From the NCBI GenBank assembly GCA_002496395.1, contig DAJQ01000020.1, positions 1 through 22,359 of the forward strand: DNA of 22,359 nt, read 5' to 3'. The notes under the pieces were generated by a model. That model did not search any database. It saw nothing but the letters and a program-made list of their open reading frames with translations, and had not been told where the DNA came from. Positions 14,818 to 22,339 of the stretch are shown here, piece by piece (the first letter of the stretch is position 1; the number at the start of each line of letters is the position of its first letter). This DNA comes from Methanocorpusculaceae archaeon UBA456. Lineage in GTDB: Archaea; Halobacteriota; Methanomicrobia; Methanomicrobiales; Methanocorpusculaceae. The translations under genes were made by a program, and so were the position numbers.

Positions 14818-16710
14818 ATGTCCGAATCTTTCGATGTAAAACTCGAAGCTAAGACCTATAAGCCCGATTCTTCCTACCGGGAGAATTCGAATATCGGGGA
14901 CTGGGAGACGGCGTATAATCGCTATCTGAAAGATCCCGATGGCTTCTGGGATGGTATTGCAAAAGAACTCAGCTGGTTCAAACCATGGGATGCCGTTAAG
15001 GAGTGGAAACACCCCTATGCAAAATGGTTTGTCAATGCGAAGACGAATATCACCTTCAACTGCCTTGACCGGCATGTCAACAGCGAGCTCAGAAACAAGG
15101 TTGCGTTGATCTGGCGTGGTGAGGAAGAGGAGCAGGAGCGGATATTCACCTACCGCCAGCTCCACCGCGAGGTGCAGCGGTGTGCAAATGCCCTGAAGAA
15201 CCTGGGCATCAAAAAAGGCGACACCGTCTGTATCTACATGCCCCTCATCCCCGAGCATATCGTTGCGATGCTCGCCTGTGCCCGGATCGGTGCTGTTCAC
15301 AGTATCGTCTATGGAGGCTTTGGGGCAGCAGCCCTGAATACCCGTATCCGTGATGCATCGGCAAAAGTCGTCATCACCGCCGATGTCGGGTATCGCCGTG
15401 GCAAACATGTCCCGCTGAAATCGATCGTTGGGGATGCAGTTGTCAATGCCCCGAGTGTCGAGAAGATCGTCGTCGTCAGGAGAACACGGCCACAGGTCGA
15501 ACTCGTCTCCGAGATGGAGATCGACTACTATGAGCTTCTGAATGAGGCTGGTAAGGAATGCGAACCCGAAGTCATGGATGCTGAAGATCCGCTCTTCATC
15601 CTCTATACCTCAGGGACAACCGGCCAGCCGAAAGGTATCGTCCACACGACCGGCGGATACATGGTCGGGACCTATTACACCACAAAGTACGTCTTCGACT
15701 TAAAAGCGAACGATGTCCACTGGTGTACTGCTGATCCGGGCTGGATCACCGGGCACAGCTACATTGTCTACGGGCCGCTTGCAGCAGGTGCCACCATCCT
15801 GATCACAGAAACTGTGCCGGATTATCCTGATCCGAGTATCTGGTGGAAGATCATCGAAGAGTTTGGTGTCACGATCTTCTATACCGCACCGACTGCAATC
15901 CGGATGTTCATGAAGTTCGGTGAAGAGTGGCCGAATAAGGCAAACCTTGACTCGCTCAGGATCATCGGATCGGTTGGAGAGCCGCTCAACCCCGAGGCGT
16001 TTGAGTGGTACCACCGTGTCATCGGCAAATCTGTCTGCCCGATCCTGGATACCTGGTGGCAGACCGAGACCGGGATGCATATGATCACTACCCTTGTTGG
16101 TGAGCCGATGAAACCCGGGTTTGCCGGACGGCCGATCCCCGGTGTTGAGGTGGATGTCGTTGACAAGGATGGCAACCCTACTCCGCCGAATGTCGGTGGG
16201 CTGCTCGTCATCAAGGAGCCATGGCCTTCGATGATGAGGACGGTTCATAAGAATGATGAGCGGTACCGCCAGTACTGGTCCACGATCGAGCCCTTCTATA
16301 CGGCGGGCGATCTCGCTGTGAAGGATAAGGATGGCTACATCATGGTGCTGGGCAGATCTGATGATATCATCATCGTTGCAGGACATAATATCGGAACCGC
16401 TGAAGTTGAGAGCGCTCTCGTCTCTCATGAGGCGGTTGCTGAATCTGCGGTCATCGGCAAACCCGATGTGATGAAAGGACAGGCGATTAAGGCATTTGTC
16501 ATCCTCAGGCTTGGATACGAGCCGAGCGAGAAGCTTAAGAACGAGCTTATCTATCATGTGCGGATGAGCATCGGGCCGATCGCCATGCCATCTGAGATCG
16601 AATTCGTCTCCTCACTGCCAAAGACGAGGAGCGGAAAGATCATGCGCCGCGTCTTAAAAGCACAGGAGATGGGAATCGACCCGGGTGACATCTCCACCCT
16701 GGAAGAATAA
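14818..16710 (+). CDS. acs: AMP-forming acetyl-CoA synthetase
   Basis: A 630-residue enzyme converting acetate, ATP and CoA to acetyl-CoA, AMP and PPi. In methanogens that grow on H2/CO2 or formate this feeds acetate into biosynthesis. Motifs: the P-loop YTSGTTGQPKG (263-273), the acetate-pocket region TWWQTETG with Trp414, the hinge GRSDDIIIVAGH, and the catalytic lysine in KTRSGKIMRR (Lys607), the site of regulatory acetylation in bacterial Acs. The Trp at 414 supports acetate over longer acids. One odd residue: the usual GHRLGT reads GHNIGT (Asn524). ATG 14818 was chosen for GGAGGAG seven bases upstream; the frame stays open further upstream but without signals. It is divergent from the HTH-PAS regulator and followed by an OFA transporter. 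Confidence 0.93.
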   Translation: MSESFDVKLEAKTYKPDSSYRENSNIGDWETAYNRYLKDPDGFWDGIAKELSWFKPWDAVKEWKHPYAKWFVNAKTNITFNCLDRHVNSELRNKVALIWRGEEEEQERIFTYRQLHREVQRCANALKNLGIKKGDTVCIYMPLIPEHIVAMLACARIGAVHSIVYGGFGAAALNTRIRDASAKVVITADVGYRRGKHVPLKSIVGDAVVNAPSVEKIVVVRRTRPQVELVSEMEIDYYELLNEAGKECEPEVMDAEDPLFILYTSGTTGQPKGIVHTTGGYMVGTYYTTKYVFDLKANDVHWCTADPGWITGHSYIVYGPLAAGATILITETVPDYPDPSIWWKIIEEFGVTIFYTAPTAIRMFMKFGEEWPNKANLDSLRIIGSVGEPLNPEAFEWYHRVIGKSVCPILDTWWQTETGMHMITTLVGEPMKPGFAGRPIPGVEVDVVDKDGNPTPPNVGGLLVIKEPWPSMMRTVHKNDERYRQYWSTIEPFYTAGDLAVKDKDGYIMVLGRSDDIIIVAGHNIGTAEVESALVSHEAVAESAVIGKPDVMKGQAIKAFVILRLGYEPSEKLKNELIYHVRMSIGPIAMPSEIEFVSSLPKTRSGKIMRRVLKAQEMGIDPGDISTLEE

Positions 16711-16753
16711 CCTCCCCTCTCTCCTTTATGAAAGGATACACTCTGGTTTCATC

Positions 16754-18001
16754 ATGAAAGAGACACACGTATTTGGGCTTCCCCTGGAAAGAGGGCGCTG
16801 GATCTTTGTACTGCTTGGGCTGATCATCAATATCTGTCTTGGGAGTATCTATGCCTGGAGTGTCTTTGTGACACCCCTGACAGCGTACTTCGCAAGCGAG
16901 CTTGGAAAGACGGTTACTGCCAGCGAAGTGCTGATGCCCTTCTCCATCTTCCTGGCCGCCTTCGCAATAGCGATGCCGCTTACCGGGAGGTATATCGATG
17001 AGTGGGGCCCGAGAAAGACGACGATTGTTGGTGGTCTGCTCACAGCTCTTGGCTGGCTGCTTGCATCGACTGCAACCTCAGTAGAGATGCTCTATCTCGT
17101 CTACGGGGTGATCGGTGGTGCTGGTGTCGGTATTGCCTATGGTGTTCCTGTCGCCCTGGCCACCCGCTGGTTCCCTGATCGCAGGGGATTTGCCGTTGGT
17201 CTTGCGCTACTTGGGTTTGGGTTCTCGGCATTCATATCAGCAAATATTGCAGGACTGCTTATCCCTATGGTCGGGGTTATGGATACCTTCAGGATCTTCG
17301 GTGCCGCATTCCTGATCATCATCCTGATCTGCTCAATGCCGCTGAAGTTCCCTGAAACTGGCTGGGTGCCGCATGGCTGGGCTCCTCCGGCATCGGCAGC
17401 CTCGGAAACCTGTGAGTGCGACCGTTCCAGAATGATCAGGACGCCGACCTTCTATGGTCTCTGGATCTGCTACTTCATCGGGTGCCTTGCGGGCTTAATG
17501 GCAATATCAATAGCCCAGCCGGTTGGGGTTGAGGTTGTCGGCATAACGCCGGTCCTTGCAACGGCGCTCGTTGGAGTATTTGCGATCTTCAATGGCGGTG
17601 GCAGGCCTGCTTTTGGATGGCTCACCGATCTGCTCCAGCCAAGGAATGCCGCAGTAATCTCGTTCCTGTTGATCGCAGGCGCCTCGCTGATGCTCTGGCA
17701 GATTCCGTCTCAGATCACCTATATCGTGGCGTTCTGTGTACTCTGGGGGTGTCTCGGCGGCTGGCTGGCAATAGCGCCGACGGCAACCGCACGGTACTTC
17801 GGCACCTGCGATTATCCGCGGTGCTATGGTCTTGTTTTCCTGGCATATGGTGCCGGTGCAATCGCAGGCCCGCAGCTTGCCGGTTTCATCAAAGCATCAA
17901 CCGGCGGATATATCGGGGTTTTCCCCTATATCGTGGTGCTGGCACTCGTCGGAGTGGTGATTGCCTTCTTCGTGCTCCATCCGGTGGGGAACCGGAACTA
18001 A
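16754..18001 (+). CDS. OFA-family MFS carboxylate transporter
   Basis: A 415-residue, twelve-helix transporter of the oxalate/formate antiporter family. Typical features are the opening RGRWIFVLLGLIINICLGSIYAWSVFVTPL pattern (here split: RGRW, then GSIYAWSVFVTPL), a motif-A-like GRYIDEWGPRK after helix 2 and a Cys-containing central loop (CECDRS). Family members exchange or import small carboxylates. The position 43 bp after acs suggests acetate or a related acid as substrate, but this is inference. ATG 16754 is preferred to an in-frame ATG at 16685, which overlaps the acs end and adds 23 residues absent from the family. TTTATGAAA at 16725-16733 lies about 25 bp upstream and could act as its own TATA box. 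Confidence 0.88.
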   Translation: MKETHVFGLPLERGRWIFVLLGLIINICLGSIYAWSVFVTPLTAYFASELGKTVTASEVLMPFSIFLAAFAIAMPLTGRYIDEWGPRKTTIVGGLLTALGWLLASTATSVEMLYLVYGVIGGAGVGIAYGVPVALATRWFPDRRGFAVGLALLGFGFSAFISANIAGLLIPMVGVMDTFRIFGAAFLIIILICSMPLKFPETGWVPHGWAPPASAASETCECDRSRMIRTPTFYGLWICYFIGCLAGLMAISIAQPVGVEVVGITPVLATALVGVFAIFNGGGRPAFGWLTDLLQPRNAAVISFLLIAGASLMLWQIPSQITYIVAFCVLWGCLGGWLAIAPTATARYFGTCDYPRCYGLVFLAYGAGAIAGPQLAGFIKASTGGYIGVFPYIVVLALVGVVIAFFVLHPVGNRN

Positions 18002-18022
18002 CACAAAATAGGTTTCCCCTAT

Positions 18023-18031
18023 CCTTTTTTT
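18023..18031 (+). terminator. T-run terminator after the OFA gene
   Basis: An uninterrupted run of Ts 20 bases after the stop, the usual archaeal termination signal, with no stem needed. Confidence 0.5.
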
Positions 18032-18124
18032 ATTGATTATCTCCCTAAAAATTCTCTCTTCTCTCTTCATTTCTGATGGTGTTGACCCAAGATGCTAAGT
18101 CATCAGAGAACAACATACTAGAGA

Positions 18125-19705
18125 ATGGTTGAATCACAAAAATTTTCAGATTTTTCAATATCCGAAGACCTCTTAAAGGCCGTAGCGGATATGGGTTTTG
18201 AAGAGGCGACCCCCATCCAGAAGATGGCGATACCCGCAATTCTTGAAGGAAATGACATAACCGGGCAGGCACAGACGGGTACCGGCAAGACAGCCGCTTT
18301 TGGAATCCCTCTCATCGAGATGATCGATTCTGGAAGCCGCGATGTTCAGGTGCTCGTTCTTGCACCTACCCGCGAGTTGGCGATCCAGATCGCAGAAGAG
18401 TTCTCACGCTTTGGCAAATTCAAAAAGGGGCTCTCTATCGTCCCCGTATATGGCGGTCAACCGATAGAGCGGCAGTTCCGCGCCCTCCGCGCAGGTGCCC
18501 AGATTGTGATCGGGACTCCCGGACGGATTATGGATCACCTCGAGCGGAAAACCCTCTCGCTTGACAAGATCAGATTTGCAGTCCTTGATGAGGCAGACCA
18601 GATGCTCGATATGGGCTTTAGGGATGATATCGCCAGGATTCTCAAGATGACTCCCGGAAAGAGACAGACTCTCCTCTTCTCAGCAACGATGCCTCCGGCA
18701 ATCCTTGATCTCTCGAAGAAGTACCAGAAGGATCCGAAGTTCATCAAAGTTGTTCACGGCGAGATGACGGTCCCTCAGATTGAACAGTGTTATCTTGAGG
18801 TCAAGGAACGCGAGAAGCTGGATGTCCTCTGTAAGCTGGTTGATATCTATAACCCGGATCTGGCGATGGTCTTCTGCAATACAAAGCGTGCAGTCGATGA
18901 CGTTACCTCCCGCCTTCAGGCACGAGGCTACTTTGCGGATGCGCTCCATGGGGATATGAAACAGACCCAGCGCGATCGCGTCATGGCAAAGTTCAGGAAG
19001 GGTTCGATCGATATCCTGGTGGCAACCGATGTTGCAGCACGTGGGCTTGATATCAGCGAGATTGATTGCGTCTTCAATTATGATGTTCCGCAGGATGTCG
19101 AGTACTATATCCACCGGATTGGAAGGACTGCCCGTGCAGGAAGGGCGGGTACATCCATCTCCTTTGTCGCTCCAAAAGATATCTACAAGCTCCGGGAGAT
19201 TCAGCGATTTGCCAAGGTGAAGATCAACAGAATCCCGATCCCATCCACCTCGGATGTGGAGGAGTCGCAGGCACGCCTCCTTATCGAGAAGGTTAAAGAA
19301 GTGAATGCGACTGGTCTTGGCGAGCGTTATATCCCCTATATCGAGCAGGCACTTGAGGAAGGCATCACCTGTATCGAGATCGCAACTGCCCTTATGAAGA
19401 TCCACCTTGGTGGCCGGGATACCGAAACCAAGAGTTATGAGAACGAGGGCGGTTTAATTGAGCCGGGAATGGCACGGATACGAATATCGATCGGCCGTGA
19501 CAATCAGATCCGGGCAAAGGATATCGTCGGTGCTATCGCCGGTGAGACCGGGCTTCCCGGACGATCCATCGGTGCAATCGAGATCTTTGAGCGTTTCTCC
19601 TACGTTGATGTTCCGGCTGACCGGATCCATGAGATCATCGAGATTATGAAGGACCGGACGATCCGGGGCTTCACCGTTGAGATGACAAAGGTCGAGAGCA
19701 AATAA
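18125..19705 (+). CDS. DEAD-box RNA helicase with DbpA-type RNA-binding C-terminus
   Basis: A 526-residue ATP-dependent RNA helicase. All core motifs are present: Q motif (ATPIQ), motif I AQTGTGKTA (about 48-56), Ia PTRELA, Ib TPGR, II DEAD (about 155-158), III SAT, V ARGLD and VI HRIGRTARAG. After the two RecA domains and a helical linker, residues about 448-525 form a DbpA/CsdA-like RNA-binding domain (RIRISIGRDNQIRAKDIVGAI ... GRSIGAIEIFERFSYVDVP, quoted in parts), a bacterial-style feature linked in E. coli to ribosome assembly and cold response. ATG 18125 follows a 123-bp gap with no clear Shine-Dalgarno site. It is a single gene, bounded by T-runs on both sides. Confidence 0.93.
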   Translation: MVESQKFSDFSISEDLLKAVADMGFEEATPIQKMAIPAILEGNDITGQAQTGTGKTAAFGIPLIEMIDSGSRDVQVLVLAPTRELAIQIAEEFSRFGKFKKGLSIVPVYGGQPIERQFRALRAGAQIVIGTPGRIMDHLERKTLSLDKIRFAVLDEADQMLDMGFRDDIARILKMTPGKRQTLLFSATMPPAILDLSKKYQKDPKFIKVVHGEMTVPQIEQCYLEVKEREKLDVLCKLVDIYNPDLAMVFCNTKRAVDDVTSRLQARGYFADALHGDMKQTQRDRVMAKFRKGSIDILVATDVAARGLDISEIDCVFNYDVPQDVEYYIHRIGRTARAGRAGTSISFVAPKDIYKLREIQRFAKVKINRIPIPSTSDVEESQARLLIEKVKEVNATGLGERYIPYIEQALEEGITCIEIATALMKIHLGGRDTETKSYENEGGLIEPGMARIRISIGRDNQIRAKDIVGAIAGETGLPGRSIGAIEIFERFSYVDVPADRIHEIIEIMKDRTIRGFTVEMTKVESK

Positions 19706-19711
19706 TCCTCA

Positions 19712-19720
19712 TTTTTTTTT
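19712..19720 (+). terminator. T-run terminator after the helicase gene
   Basis: Nine consecutive Ts begin seven bases after the helicase stop codon. Confidence 0.55.
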
Positions 19721-19770
19721 CCTTTCGCGGCTATACAAAGAGATGCGAGTATAGCAGTGAACCAAATCAT

Positions 19771-19780
19771 TATTATCATA
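19771..19780 (+). promoter_or_regulatory. TATA-like element for the antitoxin gene
   Basis: TATTATCATA centred about 26 bp upstream of ATG 19802. This spacing fits a leaderless start, and no Shine-Dalgarno site is present. Confidence 0.4.
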
Positions 19781-19801
19781 CATTGATAAATATCTCAGAC
19801 A

Positions 19802-19993
19802 ATGAGTCCACAAACTGTGCATGGAACACATTCCTCAGAGTGGATAACAATCTCTCTTGATGAATACGAATCCATGAAACGGACAATAGAGATTCTCTCT
19901 AATGCCGACCTGATGGATCAAATTAATAATGGAATGAGAAAAGAAACTAAATCCAGGGATTTTGAGAAACTGGCAGAGGAATTGGGTATTTAA
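19802..19993 (+). CDS. RelB/Phd-like antitoxin
   Basis: A 63-residue acidic protein resembling archaeal RelB-type antitoxins: a short disordered start, then ITISLDEYESMKRTIEIL, LMDQINNGM and a C-terminal amphipathic helix ending in FEKLAEELGI, the part that would wrap the toxin. There is no long DNA-binding domain. Its 3' end overlaps by four bases with the end of the RelE-like gene on the opposite strand, so the two converge instead of forming the normal antitoxin-toxin operon. Local sequence is AT-rich compared with the helicase and with the acyltransferase genes beyond the toxin. Antitoxin identity is inferred from sequence pattern and the neighbour. Confidence 0.75.
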   Translation: MSPQTVHGTHSSEWITISLDEYESMKRTIEILSNADLMDQINNGMRKETKSRDFEKLAEELGI

Positions 19994-20241
19994 AAATCAT
20001 CCTTGTGCCATATCGCTTCTATTACTACTTCTTTTCTTTCAAGATCAATACAATAGAGTATCCTGAATCTTCTTTCAAAATAGAGTTCCCATAATCCATG
20101 AAGAGAGCCTCTGAGAGGTTTTCCATGAATATCCGGGTTATCCGACAACTTTCTGATTTTTTGGGCGAAGTGTCTCTGTATTTCCTTATCAAATGTTCTC
20201 AGCTTATCTTCAGCTTGCTTTCGAATAGTGATCCTGAACAC
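19990..20241 (-). CDS. RelE/ParE-superfamily toxin
   Basis: An 83-residue basic protein with the RelE fold pattern: an N-terminal strand (FRITIRKQAEDKL), two helices (EIQRHFAQKIRKL), then NPDIHGKPLRGSLHGLWELYFERRFRILYCI (in pieces: GKPLRGS, LWELYFERRFRILY) and a final strand VVIEAIWHKDDF. The Arg/Lys and aromatic residues near the C-terminus are those expected of mRNA-cleaving RelE proteins, so it may be active. The only start in frame at normal length is GTG 20241. It runs against the RelB-like gene, with the two stop codons overlapping, so toxin and antitoxin must be made from separate promoters and their mRNAs could pair at the 3' ends. Confidence 0.8.
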   Translation of the reverse strand: MFRITIRKQAEDKLRTFDKEIQRHFAQKIRKLSDNPDIHGKPLRGSLHGLWELYFERRFRILYCIDLERKEVVIEAIWHKDDF

Positions 20242-20267
20242 GTCATACTATTTTTCGAGTGTCATCA

Positions 20268-20325
20268 GATAAAACCAGAAGTTCTGTTTCAACTCAAACG
20301 CACCACTCACCTTCGCGGTTTTATC
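20268..20325. repeat. inverted repeat upstream of the toxin gene
   Basis: GATAAAACC (20268-20276) and GGTTTTATC (20317-20325) are exact 9-bp inverted copies. Between them begins CAGAAGTTCTG, an 11-bp palindrome. The element lies between the toxin start and the end of the DUF2156 gene. It may be a toxin operator or a 3'-end stem of the acyltransferase operon. Confidence 0.45.
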
Positions 20326-20414
20326 CCTTTGTGTATCTACTTGTGAGGCAGAGTGGCATATACCGGAATAGTACTGAATTCTTGCATAATCCTGGCCGGT
20401 CTTATCTGGATATA

Positions 20415-21338
20415 TTATCTGCAGAACCGCTCTCTTTCAGCATCCATGTCCGTTCTCCGGACTGACCAGACTGGTGCCATGTGGTGGGGGTGATATCGCC
20501 TTTTTGCCTCACGAAGACCCGGTTCGCCCATATCTGACTCACGGTTGATGAACCTGTACCTTGCCTGGACGGCTTTTGCTGTCTGCATATTGATCGCCTT
20601 GTAGATCCCCTCATATCCCGGAAGTGCCTTTTCGAAATGTACGATGATGGTATCATCGTTGAGATGACCCCAGATCGCAATTGCGCCGATCCCTTGATCG
20701 GTCCGAATGAGGATGCCCTGACAGTTCAGTTCATCATAGTGGCGGGCGGCATAGAGGACTGCATCTTTTTCATGGGCAAGGAATGGATACTCATCACACT
20801 GTTTCCATTCGCACCACTCCTCGAGGAACTCAATGATCTCTCCGATGGACCCTGATCGGATCGGTTCAACAGTGAAATCCGTTGTCCTGTTGAATTTATT
20901 GAGATGGCCGCGGATGGTCAGGTATTTTTTTCCGGGGAGACCGGCAAGGTCTGTTGAGAGGTAGACATAATCTGCAAATTCCGGTTCTTCATAGAGGGGG
21001 ATCTCCGGGTGGAGGCGTAGAAACCAGTTGCGACTTGCCTCATCCAGCATCTGGAATGGGGTGCTCCCTCCCTCTTCATAGGCAAGGCAGAGGAGATCTG
21101 AGAGGAGTGCGTCATCCTCTTCTCCGATTGGAGGTCTGAAGGTTCGTTCCCCGTCAACGATCGTCATGATGATGAGGGAGTTGTTTAGTATGGCATAGTG
21201 GTAGTGCGCATAGTGGTTCCATGTGAGCATCGTAATGATGGTGTTATCGCTGTGCACCTGTGGATACTGGTGGAAAAACTTCTCTATGATGTCCTTGTTT
21301 TCGAGTGTTACCGGAGAAAAATCATTCAGGGAGAGCAT
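20415..21338 (-). CDS. DUF2156 family acyltransferase-like protein (phosphatidylglycerol lysyltransferase C-terminal type)
   Basis: A 307-residue soluble protein with two GNAT-like halves. The family pattern is clear: YVYLSTDLAGLPGKKYLTIRGHLNKF (seen as YLSTDLAGLPGKKY and RGHLNKFNR, about 125-150), a central W-C-E-W region, and near the C-terminus FINRESDMGEPGLREAKRRYHP (about 262-283), the most conserved block of the family. Membrane-anchored relatives (MprF) transfer aminoacyl groups from tRNA to lipids. This soluble archaeal form has no membrane helices and its substrate is not known. It starts six bases after the stop of the GNAT gene, so the two form an operon. Confidence 0.85.
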   Translation of the reverse strand: MLSLNDFSPVTLENKDIIEKFFHQYPQVHSDNTIITMLTWNHYAHYHYAILNNSLIIMTIVDGERTFRPPIGEEDDALLSDLLCLAYEEGGSTPFQMLDEASRNWFLRLHPEIPLYEEPEFADYVYLSTDLAGLPGKKYLTIRGHLNKFNRTTDFTVEPIRSGSIGEIIEFLEEWCEWKQCDEYPFLAHEKDAVLYAARHYDELNCQGILIRTDQGIGAIAIWGHLNDDTIIVHFEKALPGYEGIYKAINMQTAKAVQARYRFINRESDMGEPGLREAKRRYHPHHMAPVWSVRRTDMDAERERFCR

Positions 21339-21344
21339 CTGATA

Positions 21345-21785
21345 TCATCTCCTATAGATCATCGGTACATATTGTTCCATCGGTTGGAAACCGATTTTTT
21401 TATAAAATGGCATTGTGCCAGGCTCTGATATGAGTCCTACCCACGTTATCCCGTCTTCCGCGCAGAGTTCGGTGAGAAAACGGATGATCTGGAAGCCGAT
21501 ATAACATCTCCTGTACTCTTTCCTGACAACGACATCCTGTATATATGCATCCGAGACGCCATCTGATATGGTTCTTCCCATGCCGACCGCAACACCGGTG
21601 ATCTCATCGACTGCCACGACAAAGCGGTGGCTCCCTCGTATAAGGTCAGGAATCCTATCTTTCTCTGATTCCTCCTCCCACCATCCCCCTGCACGGTAGA
21701 GGCTGACAATCTCGTCTGTGTCCCATTGAGAGACGATATGGAGTGAGATCGCCTGTACTCTTCCCTTTTTTAGGTTGTCTGTCAT
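21345..21785 (-). CDS. GNAT family N-acetyltransferase
   Basis: A 146-residue protein of the GNAT superfamily, presumed to transfer an acetyl group from acetyl-CoA to a small molecule or protein. Visible elements are strand 4 (SDAYIQDVVV), the CoA pyrophosphate loop region RKEYRRCYIGFQII, in which the usual R-x-x-G-x-G/A loses its first Gly to Tyr, and the C-terminal LISEPGTMPFYKKIGF (split: SEPGTMPFYKKIGF), where GTMPFYKKIGF is the typical family end. ATG 21785 was chosen over an in-frame TTG at 21815 because a TATA-like TTGATTAATC (about 21803-21812) lies about 23 bp before it. It is the first gene of the operon with the DUF2156 gene. Confidence 0.87.
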   Translation of the reverse strand: MTDNLKKGRVQAISLHIVSQWDTDEIVSLYRAGGWWEEESEKDRIPDLIRGSHRFVVAVDEITGVAVGMGRTISDGVSDAYIQDVVVRKEYRRCYIGFQIIRFLTELCAEDGITWVGLISEPGTMPFYKKIGFQPMEQYVPMIYRR

Positions 21786-21801
21786 TCTCTCTTCTGCTCC
21801 T

Positions 21802-21833
21802 CTCTGATTAATCAATTCAGAGCATTTTTTTTT
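21802..21833. promoter_or_regulatory. inverted repeat and T-run in the GNAT promoter region
   Basis: CTCTGA (21802-21807) and TCAGAG (21817-21822) flank TGATTAATCA, a 10-bp palindrome. A run of nine or ten Ts follows on the plus strand. It may be an operator for the GNAT operon. As a plus-strand terminator it has no obvious gene to end. Confidence 0.35.
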
Positions 21834-22059
21834 CTCTCATCCTGCTTAATCCTATTTTTTCTATCTGCGACGTGGTGCTATGCCCCCTCATCCGGGATGA
21901 GACTTGCTGGTGCCTGGTGCGCGATCCGGGTGGTGTGTGTGCATCCTCTCTGCGCGATCGCCTGTGGTCGCCATAACAAACCCTGTAACTTTGCGTTTTT
22001 TTGGTATTCCGGGGGTCGGGCATCGGTCCGAATGCCTGTTTTCCGGTGATCAAAAGGGA
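21834..22059. other. intergenic stretch without a recognisable gene
   Basis: No credible protein gene is seen on either strand; the long minus-strand frame here has no family features and runs through the structured RNA. It holds a small hairpin CTCATC-CGG-GATGAG (21887-21901), a 9-bp direct repeat TGCGCGATC (21918-21926 and 21951-21959) and a stem GGCAT...ATGCC (about 22018-22034). Confidence 0.5.
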
Positions 22060-22069
22060 GGGTATAAAT
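22060..22069 (+). promoter_or_regulatory. TATA box of the candidate structured RNA
   Basis: GGTATAAATG with purine-rich AAAGGGAG just upstream (a BRE-like context). It is centred about 25-27 bp before the first base of the structured region at about 22092. Confidence 0.6.
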
Positions 22070-22091
22070 GGGACTTCTGCGTATCTAATTA

Positions 22092-22339
22092 GGTCGCAGG
22101 GCAACGGGGTGCGACGAATCCGGGAGCAATTCTCCCAACGATTCGCGTACCTGGCCACCTTGCCGGGAAACCGGTCTGGTGGTGACATGCCCGTGTGGGG
22201 ACAGCTGCTTTGGATATGGCAGCAGTTCCCGGGATCCGGTATCTTTGATACCGGGCACCAGAGAGGATGGTTGCAGGGGTTGTTGCCGCTGAATGAGAAC
22301 CTATATAACTCTTCAGAGACAATGATTGTAGCTTGCAAC
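22092..22339 (+). ncRNA. candidate structured non-coding RNA, family unknown
   Basis: From the predicted transcription start onward the sequence is nearly continuous helices: GTCGCA/TGCGAC (22093-22098 with 22110-22115), CGAATC/GATTCG (22115-22120 with 22140-22145) enclosing GGGAG/CTCCC, CCACC/GGTGG (22155-22159 with 22178-22182) capped by CCGG-GAAA-CCGG, a GNRA tetraloop hairpin, GGGGAC/GTTCCC plus GCTGC/GCAGC (22197-22230), CCGGTATC/GATACCGG (22236-22254), CTGAA-GAG/CTC-TTCAG (22289-22316) and a closing GTTGCA/TGCAAC (22270-22275 with 22334-22339). I do not see the SRP GGAG/GNAR domain, RNase P CR-I/CR-V blocks or a tRNA. The 3' end is undefined and may lie beyond the window. No protein gene explains the region. 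Confidence 0.55.

Noticed and set aside
21817..22338. 173-codon minus-strand frame across the right edge.
   Set aside because: It is Pro/Arg/Ser/Cys-rich with no domain, and it covers the stem-forming region. It is better explained as antisense to a structured RNA.
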